NCBI GenBank assembly: GCA_903868595.1 | Contig: CAIPVV010000041.1 | Location: 34,081 to 98,080, forward strand | Length of the DNA: 64,000 nt | Reading direction: 5' to 3' | DNA from: an uncultured Pseudomonadota bacterium | GTDB lineage: Bacteria; Pseudomonadota; Gammaproteobacteria; Steroidobacterales; Steroidobacteraceae | Part shown: one piece after another, positions 52,343 to 61,201 of the stretch | How positions within the stretch are numbered: the first letter of the stretch is position 1 | Layout: every line of letters starts with the position of its first letter | Made by a program: the position numbers and the translations under genes | Notes under the pieces: model-generated | Database searches by the model: none | What the model was told of the DNA's origin: nothing | What the model saw: the letters and a program-made list of their open reading frames with translations, nothing else

Positions 52343-52932
52343 GCACCGACTTTACGGATCGACTTTGCTCGATCCTCGCGCGGCAAGATCCCGTGCTGGT
52401 GGTACTAGGCGGCAGCAAAGGCGCCGGCAAATCCACGTTCTATCGTCACGTCCTGGCGCGCACCGACTTACCCTTCATCAACGCAGACGAGATTGCCAAG
52501 ACCCTAGTAGAGACAGAGGAATCCGCCAAGGCCTACAAAGCCATGCACATGGCGGAGGCACTGCGCGCCGATCTGCTAGCGCGCGGAATCTCCTTTATCA
52601 CTGAAACTGTCTTGTCAGATCCTTCGGGCGCCAAGCTGAAGGCGTTCAAGACGGCGCAGGAACGGGGTTACTACTTCGTATTCATCTCTATCGTGATCGA
52701 CGGCCCCGAGCTCTCTCAGGCGCGAGTAATGCAACGTGTGCTGGCAGGCGGACACGACGTGCCAGACCAGAAACTCATCGAGCGCTACCCACGCACGCGG
52801 GAAAACGCTGCCAAGGCGTTGAGCCAGTCGGACCTGGGTCTTGTCTTCGACAATTCGTCCGAGTCGAATCCCTATCAATTGATGGAAATATGGGAGGCAG
52901 GCGCGCTCACCTGGATGGGGTCCCAGCGATAA
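52339..52932 (+). CDS. Zeta toxin family P-loop kinase
   Basis: A 197-residue ATPase. Walker A is GGSKGAGKSTF, followed by PFINADEIAKTL and ISFITETVLSD, the zeta-toxin/UDP-GlcNAc kinase pattern. The ending RYPRTRENAAKALSQSDLGLVFDNS matches zeta-family members paired with ParD-like antitoxins. Zeta proteins phosphorylate UDP-N-acetylglucosamine and block wall synthesis; this subfamily may use another substrate. The start is GTG at 52339, coupled to the antitoxin. The following 140 bases contain nothing recognised. Confidence 0.88.
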   Translation: MSTDFTDRLCSILARQDPVLVVLGGSKGAGKSTFYRHVLARTDLPFINADEIAKTLVETEESAKAYKAMHMAEALRADLLARGISFITETVLSDPSGAKLKAFKTAQERGYYFVFISIVIDGPELSQARVMQRVLAGGHDVPDQKLIERYPRTRENAAKALSQSDLGLVFDNSSESNPYQLMEIWEAGALTWMGSQR

Positions 52933-53074
52933 AACCGGGCCTCCTCACGCAGTAACACAGCACCTCTGGATAGCGCGCGGCCTGCTTGGAACCGGGACGG
53001 GCTGCCCTGGCAGTGCCAGCAGCCCTCGGCGGGACGCGCCCGCGTAGGCTACAGCCCCTAACGCCGCCGTCCGG

Positions 53075-54859
53075 CTAGATCAGCGCGACATCCGTGTCCG
53101 TCACGCTGGCCGCCCCGGACTTCACGATGCGCGCGAGCCCATAGGCCGCCGGCAGCACCTGATCCACATAAAAGCGCGCCGTGCGCAGCTTGCCCTTGTA
53201 GAACGCCGTCTCCTCGCTGCCGGCCTGCAGCGCCTGGGCCGCAACGCCCGCGCCCTTGGCCAGCAGCGCCGCGCTGATGATCAGCCCGCAGAGCTCCAGA
53301 TACGGCACGGAGACCGCCAGTGCGCGGAGGGGTGCATCGGCCTGCAACCGCAGCAGCGCCTCGGTGGAATCCCGCAGCGTGATCAGTGCCTCGACCGCCG
53401 CGTTCTTCACCGCCTTGGTATCCAGGTCGTTGGCGCGCAGCCCATCCAGGTCCGCCAAGAGGTCCTTGATCAGGGAGGCCATCGCCGCGCCCCGGTCGCG
53501 TCCCAGCTTGCGGCCGATGAGGTCATTGGACTGGATCGCGGTCGTGCCTTCGTAGATCGACGCCACGCGCACGTCACGCAGGAACTGCGAGGCGCCCGTC
53601 TCCTCGATGAAGCCCATGCCGCCGTGCACCTGGATGCCGGTGGAGGTCACCTGGACCGCGGTCTCCGTGCACCAGCCCTTGACGATGGGGATGAGCATTT
53701 CCGCACGGCTCAGGGCCGCGGCGCGCACGCCCTCGTCCTGGTCGCGGTGCGCCGTGTCCAGCGCCAGCGCGGCGGTGTAGCTGAGCGCACGCATTGCCTC
53801 CACGCGCGCCTTCATCGACAGCAGCATGCGCTTGACGTCGGGGTGGTTGATGATCGCGACCGGACCCTGCGTAAGATCGCCCGGCGGCTTGCCCTGCAGG
53901 CGGTTGCGCGCCCAGTCCAGCGCCTGCTGCAGGGCACGCTCGGACTGCGCCAGGCCCTGCACGCCGACCGACAGGCGCGCCGCGTTCATCATGATGAACA
54001 TGTGCGCAAGCCCGCTGTTGGGCGCACCGAGCAGGTAGCCGATCGCCCCCTCCTTCTCGCCGAAGGACATGACGCAGGTGGGCGAGGCATGCAGGCCCAG
54101 CTTGTGCTCGATGGACACGCAGCGCACGTCGTTGCGCGCGCCCTGCGAGCCATCGGCGTTGATGAGGAACTTGGGCACCAGGAACATCGAGATGCCGCGC
54201 GTGCCGGCCGGGGCGCCGTCGATGCGGGCGAGCACGAGATGGACGATGTTGTCCGTCATGTCGTGGTCGCCGTAGGTGATGAAGATCTTGGTGCCGAAGA
54301 GCCGGTACTGCTCCCCGTCCGGGACCGCGCGCGTCTTCAGCAGCGCCAGGTCCGAGCCCGCCTGGGGCTCGGTCAGGTTCATCGTGCCCATCCACTCGCC
54401 GCTGACCAGCTGCGGCACGAAGCGCGCCTGGGCCTCCTCGGAGCCCGACTCGCTGATCGCCTCGACCGCGCCGCGCGCGAGCGAAGTGCCCAGGTAGAAG
54501 GCCATGTTGGAGGCGAACATGATCTCCTCGACCGCCGAGTTCACCAGCTGCGGCATGCCCTGCCCGCCCTGGGCCTGCGGGACCGACAGCTGCGACCAGC
54601 CGGACTCGATGTAGCTGGCATAGGCTGCCTTGAAGCCCTGGGGGACCACGACGCCCTCGGCCGTCCACTTCGCGCCCTCGTGGTCCCCGCTCTTGTTGAT
54701 CGGCTCCAGCACGTTCTCGCCGAACTTGGCGGCCTCATCGAGGATGCTGTCGGCCAGCTCGCCGGAATAGTCGACGGCGCTGAAGTACGTGGACAGGCGC
54801 TCATCGCCCAGCAGTTCGTGCAGGACGAATCGCATGTCCCTAAGCGGTGCGCGATACAT
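53075..54859 (-). CDS. Acyl-CoA dehydrogenase, long form (DmdC/FadE-like)
   Basis: A 594-residue flavoenzyme, longer than ordinary acyl-CoA dehydrogenases because of N- and C-terminal extensions. Motifs: MNLTEPQAGSDLALLKTRA, IFITYGDHDMTDNIVHLVLAR, QVHGGMGFIEETGASQFLRDVRVASIYEGTTAIQ. The catalytic Glu is in YEGTT. This long group acts on 3-methylmercaptopropionyl-CoA (DmdC) or on general fatty acyl-CoA. It sits alone here, upstream of a LysR-type regulator transcribed in the same direction, so the substrate stays open. Confidence 0.92.
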   Translation of the reverse strand: MYRAPLRDMRFVLHELLGDERLSTYFSAVDYSGELADSILDEAAKFGENVLEPINKSGDHEGAKWTAEGVVVPQGFKAAYASYIESGWSQLSVPQAQGGQGMPQLVNSAVEEIMFASNMAFYLGTSLARGAVEAISESGSEEAQARFVPQLVSGEWMGTMNLTEPQAGSDLALLKTRAVPDGEQYRLFGTKIFITYGDHDMTDNIVHLVLARIDGAPAGTRGISMFLVPKFLINADGSQGARNDVRCVSIEHKLGLHASPTCVMSFGEKEGAIGYLLGAPNSGLAHMFIMMNAARLSVGVQGLAQSERALQQALDWARNRLQGKPPGDLTQGPVAIINHPDVKRMLLSMKARVEAMRALSYTAALALDTAHRDQDEGVRAAALSRAEMLIPIVKGWCTETAVQVTSTGIQVHGGMGFIEETGASQFLRDVRVASIYEGTTAIQSNDLIGRKLGRDRGAAMASLIKDLLADLDGLRANDLDTKAVKNAAVEALITLRDSTEALLRLQADAPLRALAVSVPYLELCGLIISAALLAKGAGVAAQALQAGSEETAFYKGKLRTARFYVDQVLPAAYGLARIVKSGAASVTDTDVALI

Positions 54860-54913
54860 GGTTTCCCCGGGGTCGGTCGGTCAGTCGACAGATTGTACGG
54901 AAAGCGTGCGGCG

Positions 54914-55816
54914 TTAGGCCGCTGCGCTGCCCGCGAGGACCGGCACGATGTGCGCGCCCAGGAACTCCACGAACGCCCGCACGGCCGGCTCACCGGCCCG
55001 CTCGGCGGGGCACACGGCCGTGAGATCCACCCGGTCGGCGACCTCCCAGTCCGGCAGCACCCGCACGAGGCGGCGCATCGCGAGGCCGTTGCGGCACAAG
55101 AACTCCGGCAGCACCCCGATCCCCAGGCCTGCGGCCACGGCAGCGTGCAGGGCCGCGGGATCCTCGGAGGTCAGGCGCGGCGCGCAGGGGATGGCGACCG
55201 TGCCGCCATCCTTGCAGAGCTTCAAGGCGGGGCTCGTCTCCGCCGTGGACCAGAGCAGGGCGTGGCTGGCCAGGTCGCTGGGCAGCTGCGGCAGCGACTT
55301 GCCCGCCAGGTACCCCGGGGCCGCGCACAGGATCATCGGGGGCGTCCCCAGGGACGTGGCGACCTCCCCGGGGGCGAGGCGCGCGTCGCTGCGCACCTGC
55401 ACGTCAAAGCCCGCCGCCTCCTCCTCCCCGGCCGGCACCAGCCGCAGGGTCATCTGCGGGAAGCGCTCCAGGAACCGGGGAACCAGGGGGGCGACCAGGA
55501 GCCGCCCGTAGGCCGGGTCGACCGAGACCCGCAGCGTGGCGCCTGCGGCGACCGGCAGCAGCGCGGCGCGGGCGGATTCGGCCTCCAGTGCGACGCGCTG
55601 GCAGTGGACCAGGATCGAGCGGCCGGGGGCCGTGAGGGCGATGCGCCGGGTGGTACGCTCCAGGAGCCGGACGCCCAGTTCCCGTTCCAGCTGGGCGACG
55701 GAGCGGCTGATGCGCACCTTGGGCACTTCGAGCACCCGGGCGGCCGCGGTGAAGCCGTTGAGTTCGACCACCTTGGCGAAGATCGCCATGTCGTCCGCAA
55801 TCCTTGAGTGGGCCAT
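54914..55816 (-). CDS. LysR-family transcriptional regulator
   Basis: A 300-residue regulator. The DNA-binding N-terminus is DDMAIFAKVVELNGFTAAARVLEVPKVRISRSVAQLERELGVRLLERTTRRIALT; the effector domain follows (FDVQVRSDARLAPGEVATSLG). This is the LysR group without an HTH deviation. ATG at 55816 is chosen since upstream sequence in the frame is not conserved. It lies upstream of the acyl-CoA dehydrogenase gene on the same strand and may control it. Confidence 0.88.
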   Translation of the reverse strand: MAHSRIADDMAIFAKVVELNGFTAAARVLEVPKVRISRSVAQLERELGVRLLERTTRRIALTAPGRSILVHCQRVALEAESARAALLPVAAGATLRVSVDPAYGRLLVAPLVPRFLERFPQMTLRLVPAGEEEAAGFDVQVRSDARLAPGEVATSLGTPPMILCAAPGYLAGKSLPQLPSDLASHALLWSTAETSPALKLCKDGGTVAIPCAPRLTSEDPAALHAAVAAGLGIGVLPEFLCRNGLAMRRLVRVLPDWEVADRVDLTAVCPAERAGEPAVRAFVEFLGAHIVPVLAGSAAA

Positions 55817-55860
55817 AGCTGGAACAATCCCCCATCCATTTGGCGGGATTGTAGCGCGGA

Positions 55861-56238
55861 TCAGCGGTCGCGATCCTTGCCGAGCAGGCGCCCGAGCATG
55901 CCGGGCTTCTCGGTGAGCTTGGCAGCCGCCAGGGAGGGCGGAGACGCCCCTGCGCCGCCCTGCACTCCCCCGTCGTAGGGGTTGAAACCCGTGGCGCGCC
56001 GCTGCGCCTTCAGCGCCTTGGGGTCCACCCGGCCGCGCTGTCCGGAGGCCGGGTCGCTGGCCAGTGCCAGGCCCGGCACATCCAGCTGCCGCAGCATGCG
56101 GGTGGTGGAGTCGATCGGTGGGTGGGCGGCGCCCTGTGCCCACTGCCAGACGGCGTTGCCGCGATCATCGTGGGCGATCTTGCCCGCCGGCACGTCAGGT
56201 TGGGCCTTGCGGAGCTTGCGGTTGGTCGAATCGATCAT
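55861..56238 (-). CDS. Conserved hypothetical protein
   Basis: A 125-residue, polar protein with two internal repeats beginning IDSTNRKLRK and IDSTTRMLRQL, each followed by DVP and a hydrophobic stretch. The middle RRATGFNPYDGG is Gly-rich and the tail is basic (LGRLLGKDRDR). I do not recognise a family. The codon positions show the coding bias of the region. It lies directly upstream of the LysR gene on the same strand. Confidence 0.6.
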   Translation of the reverse strand: MIDSTNRKLRKAQPDVPAGKIAHDDRGNAVWQWAQGAAHPPIDSTTRMLRQLDVPGLALASDPASGQRGRVDPKALKAQRRATGFNPYDGGVQGGAGASPPSLAAAKLTEKPGMLGRLLGKDRDR

Positions 56239-56273
56239 GGTTCGGCACCCGTTCGGGGGGTTGGGAGGCTTAC

Positions 56274-56536
56274 TTACCAGTTGTAGCAGACACGGTAGCG
56301 GACGATCGCCTGCCCGTCCGCGACCAGGTTCACGGAAAACGCGATCCGCCGGGAGTCCAGTTTCTGCCAGTCGCCGCTCGCGTTCAGGAGAGACCAGCCT
56401 GCCGCGCGGAACTGTAGATCGTCACTGCGGTATCGTCGGCGGCCGCCTTGGCACCGGCTGCCAGCGCCGCCGCGGCCAGGAAGATCCTGCAATGCACCCG
56501 CCGGGATGACTTGATGACGGCCGCGCTCCTCGACAT
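56274..56536 (-). pseudogene. DUF4139-family exported protein with central deletion
   Basis: From ATG 56536 there is a signal peptide (IFLAAAALAAGAKAAA) and the DUF4139 start DDTAVTIYSSARQAG, then a stop after LS. In another frame the family's C-terminal strand follows at once: LDSRRIAFSVNLVADGQAIVRYRVCYNW, ending at 56274. The several hundred residues between them in a normal member are gone. This is the same type of damage (ends kept, core deleted) as in the fic and corA remnants. Confidence 0.7.
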
Positions 56537-56629
56537 GCGATGGTCTCCAAGCGGGCACTGTGGGAACTGTGAGCCACTACCCACGCAAGGCGCCTCCGCC
56601 ATGCACGATACCGCAATGGTGATGCCCCC

Positions 56630-57382
56630 ATGAACGCCAACACGCCCGCCGCGCCGCCGGCGCAAGAACCCGCCGCGGGGCCGCAGATGGACCTGGCGTT
56701 CATCGCGCGCCACCAGGTCGTGGAGCGCTACCTGGCGGGCAAGCTGCCGCGGCGCGCGGCACAGGACTTCGAGCAGTTCTGCCAGCGACATCCGCAGCTG
56801 CTGGATGAGATCGGCCTCTCCGACCGCGTGAACGCGGCGCTGCGCTTGCTGGAGGCGGGCGGCAAGCCCGAGCCCTGGGTCGAGGCGCCGGTGCGCTTCT
56901 ACCAGCGGCCCCTGGTGTTTCTGGGGGTCAGCCTGCTGGCGCTGGCCCTGGCGGTCACGACCGTCCTGCTCTGGGACAGCCGCGCCCGTGCCTTCGGCCA
57001 GCGGGTCGCGCTGCAGAAGCAGCTGACCGAGCAACCGCTGCGGCCAACGGCCTCGACGCGGCCGATCACGCTGGAGCTCAGCCGCACCGCCCCGTCCAGC
57101 CGCTCGATGGCCACGCTCCACAACGGCGTCGCGGAGCTGGCGGACCTCAAGATCAACGTCGCCTTCTCGCGCTACACGAATTTCCGGATCCTGATCGACC
57201 GGGTGGAGCAGGGGCGCTTTGCGGTCCTGGGCAATGTGCAGCGCGACTCCAACGGGCAGTTGCGGCTGGCCTTCAACGCCACCGCGCTGGGCCCCGGCGA
57301 CTATCAGCTCACGGTGGAGGGATTGGACTGGCGGGGCAACGCCGAACCCCAGGGCTGGGTCAGGATCACGGTCGTGCGTTAG
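56630..57382 (+). CDS. Membrane-anchored protein, possible anti-sigma-like
   Basis: A 250-residue protein. The N-terminal cytoplasmic part (IARHQVVERYLAGKLPRRAAQDFEQFCQRHPQLLDEI) resembles the short helical domain of anti-sigma factors or zinc-finger-less relatives (ERYL.G.L....FE..). One membrane segment follows (LVFLGVSLLALALAVTTVLLW, about residues 95-115), then a periplasmic domain of beta strands (FAVLGNVQRDSNGQLRLAFNATALGPGDYQLTVEGLDW). No sigma factor gene is next to it. The function is unknown; the topology is the firm part. Confidence 0.7.
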   Translation: MNANTPAAPPAQEPAAGPQMDLAFIARHQVVERYLAGKLPRRAAQDFEQFCQRHPQLLDEIGLSDRVNAALRLLEAGGKPEPWVEAPVRFYQRPLVFLGVSLLALALAVTTVLLWDSRARAFGQRVALQKQLTEQPLRPTASTRPITLELSRTAPSSRSMATLHNGVAELADLKINVAFSRYTNFRILIDRVEQGRFAVLGNVQRDSNGQLRLAFNATALGPGDYQLTVEGLDWRGNAEPQGWVRITVVR

Positions 57383-57403
57383 GGGGCTCGCCGGGGCGCC
57401 TGC

Positions 57404-59893
57404 CTAGCCCTGGCGCAGGATGCCCAGCGGCGGCTGGCGGATCGCGCTGCGGGTCGCAAGGTACCCCGCGACGCAGACCAGCGTGACCCCGGTGCCCACG
57501 CCCAGGAGCCACAGCAGCGGATCCGGCGTGTAGGGCACGTCCAGGAGCCGCGAGGCCACCAGGAACCCGCAGCTGGAAGCGATCAACGCCGCCAGCAGCC
57601 CGGACAGCAGACCGATCGCCGCGAACTCCACCAGCACGCCCTGCAGCACGACGCTGCCGCGCGCACCCAGCGTGCGCAGCATCGCGCTCTCGTAGCGCCG
57701 CTCCTCGCGGCTGGCCTGCACGGCCGCGAGCAGCACCGTGAGCCCCGCCAGCAGCGTGAACACGAACACGCTCTGCACCGCGAGCACCGCCTTGTCGATG
57801 ATCGAGCGGACCTGCGCGAGCAGGTCCTCCATGTCGAACACCGACACGCTGGGGAAACGGCGTACCAGGTCCGCCACGGCGCGCGGCTCGGTCGGCTTGT
57901 ACTGCGCGCTGGTCATGTAGGTGCCGGCAGTCGCCTCCAGCAGCCCCGGCGGGAACATCAGGAAGAAGTTCGGCTGCAGGCTGTCCCATTTCACCGAGCG
58001 GAAACTGGAGATACGGACCTCGTAGGTTTCCCCGGCGATGTCGAACCGGAGCCTGTCGCCCAGCTTCAGGCCGAGCGAGGACTGGAAGTCCGTGGCCACC
58101 GACACCAGCGGCTTGCCCGTCTCCGCCGGCGTGAACCAGTGCCCGGCGGTGATCTGGTTGCCCTCGCCCAGTTCGGCCGACCAGCTCAGGTTCTGCTCGC
58201 GCTGCGCAAAGCCCTCGCCCCGCGGTCCCTCGAAGTGGCGCTTGCCGATGGCCTCGCCGTTGATCGCGATCAGGCGGGCGCGGATCATCGGCAGCATCCG
58301 CGACACCTGGCCGCCGTGCGCCGTGAGGAAGCCGCTGAACGCCTCGCGATCCTCGGGGGGGATGTTCACGAAGAAGTAGTTGGGGGCGGTGAGCGGCAGG
58401 CTCGCGCGCCAGCTGGTAATCAGGTCCCCGCGGATCACCGCCAGCAGCAGCAGCGCCGTGAGCCCCAGGCCAAAGGCGATGATCTGCACGACGCTCTCCA
58501 TGCGCCGGCGCGCCAGGTTCGCCAGCCCATAGCGCCAGGCCACGCCCACGCGGCCCCGCAGGCTCCCGGCCAGCCGTACGAGCAGCCAGCCCGCGCCGCC
58601 CAGCAGCACAATGATCAGCGCGAGCGCGAGCGAGAACCACAGCGCCAGCCAGGCCTCCCCGGTGACCCAGAGGATCAGCAGCACGATCGAGGCCACCGCC
58701 GGCCCGAACGCCAGGATCATCGCCAGGCGCGGCGGACCCGTGTCGCGCCGCAGGATGCGGATCGCCGGCACCTGCGAGAGCTGCACGATCGGCGGCAGCG
58801 CGAAGCCGATCAGCAGCAGCAGTGCGGTCGCAAAGCCGATGCCCAGCGGCGCCAGGCCCGGCGGCGGCAGGTCCGAGGACAACAGCCCCTGCAGCGCGCG
58901 CAGCAGGTAGTGCTGCGCCATGTAGCCCAGCACCGAGCCGATCAGGGTGGCCATGCAGGCGATCACCACCAGCTGCGAGAGGCTCAGGAGGAGCGCGAAG
59001 TTCTCGGTCACGCCCAGCGTCTTCAGCAGCGCCACGATGTCCAGGTGCCGCTGCACGTAGCGTCGCGCCGTCATCGCCACGGCTACCGCGCACAGCAGGA
59101 CGCTGGCCAGGCTCGCCAGCGAGAGGAACTTGGCCGCGCGCGTGCTGGCATTGCCGACCTCGGGGCTGGCCTCCCGCAGGTCACGCAGCCGCTCGCCCGG
59201 CAGCTTGTGCGCCTCCAGCCAGCGCGAGAACACGGCGCTGCGGTCGCCCTCGCCCGCGAACAGCGCGGCGTAGCTCACGCGGCTGCCGGGCTGGATGAGC
59301 CGCGTGGCCGGCAGGTCCGCCTCGTTCAGCAGCAGCGTGGGCGCGAGGTCCACGAAGCCCGAGCCCTGGTCGGGCCGGGAGATGAGCACGCGCGCCACCG
59401 TGAACACCTGCGCACCGATGCTGATCTGCTCCCCGACGTTCGCGCCCAGTGCCGCCAGCAGCCGCGAGTCCGGCCAGGCCTCGCCGCGCGCCGGGATCTG
59501 CCGGGTGGCCTGCGGGGCGCCGAAGGGCGTGCTGGCCACGCGCACGACGCCGCGCAGCGGATAGCCCGGCGCCACCGCGTACAGGTTCGCCAGCTGCGTG
59601 GCATCCCCGTGCAGCACGACCGACAGCAGCGCGCGGGTGCGGCTGGTGGCGAGCCCCCGCGAGCGCGCCTCGGCCAGATAGGCCTCGGGCAGTTCCCGCG
59701 GCGACTGCAGCCGCAGGTCCGCGCCCAGCACTTCGCTCGCCTCGCGCAGCATCGCGCGGTTCACGCGATCCACCAAAAGCCCCACGCCGGTCAGCGCCGA
59801 GACGGCCACCACCAGCGCCAGCAGCAGCACGCCCAGCTCGCCGGAGCGCCATTCGCGGGCGAGGATGCGCAGCCCCAGTGCGAGCGCGCGCAT
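57404..59893 (-). CDS. ybbP: ABC transporter permease (YbbP/FtsX family)
   Basis: An 829-residue inner-membrane protein of the MacB/FtsX type with two permease halves. Membrane segments flank large periplasmic domains: LLLALVVAVSALTGVGLLVDRVNRAML at the start, FLSLASLASVLLCAVAVAMTARRYVQRH, and the last GVLVEFAAIGLLSGLLAALIASSCGFLVASRLL. It pairs with the ATPase gene that begins three bases downstream of its start region on the same strand. The YbbA-YbbP-TesA set is linked to lipid or envelope maintenance in E. coli. Confidence 0.92.
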   Translation of the reverse strand: MRALALGLRILAREWRSGELGVLLLALVVAVSALTGVGLLVDRVNRAMLREASEVLGADLRLQSPRELPEAYLAEARSRGLATSRTRALLSVVLHGDATQLANLYAVAPGYPLRGVVRVASTPFGAPQATRQIPARGEAWPDSRLLAALGANVGEQISIGAQVFTVARVLISRPDQGSGFVDLAPTLLLNEADLPATRLIQPGSRVSYAALFAGEGDRSAVFSRWLEAHKLPGERLRDLREASPEVGNASTRAAKFLSLASLASVLLCAVAVAMTARRYVQRHLDIVALLKTLGVTENFALLLSLSQLVVIACMATLIGSVLGYMAQHYLLRALQGLLSSDLPPPGLAPLGIGFATALLLLIGFALPPIVQLSQVPAIRILRRDTGPPRLAMILAFGPAVASIVLLILWVTGEAWLALWFSLALALIIVLLGGAGWLLVRLAGSLRGRVGVAWRYGLANLARRRMESVVQIIAFGLGLTALLLLAVIRGDLITSWRASLPLTAPNYFFVNIPPEDREAFSGFLTAHGGQVSRMLPMIRARLIAINGEAIGKRHFEGPRGEGFAQREQNLSWSAELGEGNQITAGHWFTPAETGKPLVSVATDFQSSLGLKLGDRLRFDIAGETYEVRISSFRSVKWDSLQPNFFLMFPPGLLEATAGTYMTSAQYKPTEPRAVADLVRRFPSVSVFDMEDLLAQVRSIIDKAVLAVQSVFVFTLLAGLTVLLAAVQASREERRYESAMLRTLGARGSVVLQGVLVEFAAIGLLSGLLAALIASSCGFLVASRLLDVPYTPDPLLWLLGVGTGVTLVCVAGYLATRSAIRQPPLGILRQG

Positions 59894-59896
59894 GGC

Positions 59897-60557
<661 letters not shown>

Positions 60558-60568
<11 letters not shown>

Positions 60569-61178
60569 CGGAGTACTGGTCCTTGGGCTCTTGTTCGCAT
60601 GCACCGGCGCCCGCGCCGCTGGCGCGGCCGGGACCATCCTCGTCTTCGGCGACAGCCTGAGCGCCGGCTATGGGCTCAAGGCGGACCAGGGCTGGGTCAC
60701 CCTCCTGCAGCAGAGACTGACCGACGAAGGGTACGGGCAGCGTGTGGTGAACGCCAGCGTCAGCGGGGAGACCACCAGCGGCGGCGCAAACCGGCTGCCC
60801 CGGGCCTTGGCGCAGCATCACCCGCAGATCCTGATCCTGGAGCTGGGCGCTAACGACGGCCTGCGCGGCCTGCCGCTTACCGCCGCCCGCGGCAACCTGG
60901 CCACCATGATCCAGGCCGCCCAGAAAGCCCGGGCGCGGGTGCTGCTCGTGGGCGTGCAGCTGCCGCCCAACTACGGCCCGGCCTACACCAGCGGGTTCCG
61001 GGACCTGTTCGGGGAACTGGCCAAGGCCCACAAGACCGCGCTGGTACCCTTCCTGATGGAGGGGGTCGCGCTCAAGGATTCGCTGATGCAGGCCGACGGC
61101 CTGCATCCCAACGCCGCGGGGCAGCCGCTGCTGTTGGATAGTGTCTGGCGGTCGCTCAAGCCCCTGCTGGCACGCTAA
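60558..61178 (+). CDS. tesA: Multifunctional acyl-CoA thioesterase/lysophospholipase TesA
   Basis: A 206-residue SGNH hydrolase. Block I is GDSLSAGYG with the nucleophilic Ser, block II VSGETTSGG, block III GANDGLRG (Asn) and block V DGLHPN (Asp-His). A signal peptide (GVLVLGLLFACTGARA) sends it to the periplasm. TTG at 60558 overlaps the divergent ybbA start by 11 bases; another TTG at 60582 with GGAG upstream is possible. The tesA-ybbAP divergent pair is conserved in many gammaproteobacteria. Confidence 0.92.
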
Positions 61179-61201
61179 CCGTCCGATAACGGGGGACTCG
61201 C

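Noticed and set aside
53624..55807. A 727-codon plus-strand frame
   Set aside because: Antisense to the acyl-CoA dehydrogenase and LysR genes, both with clear motifs.
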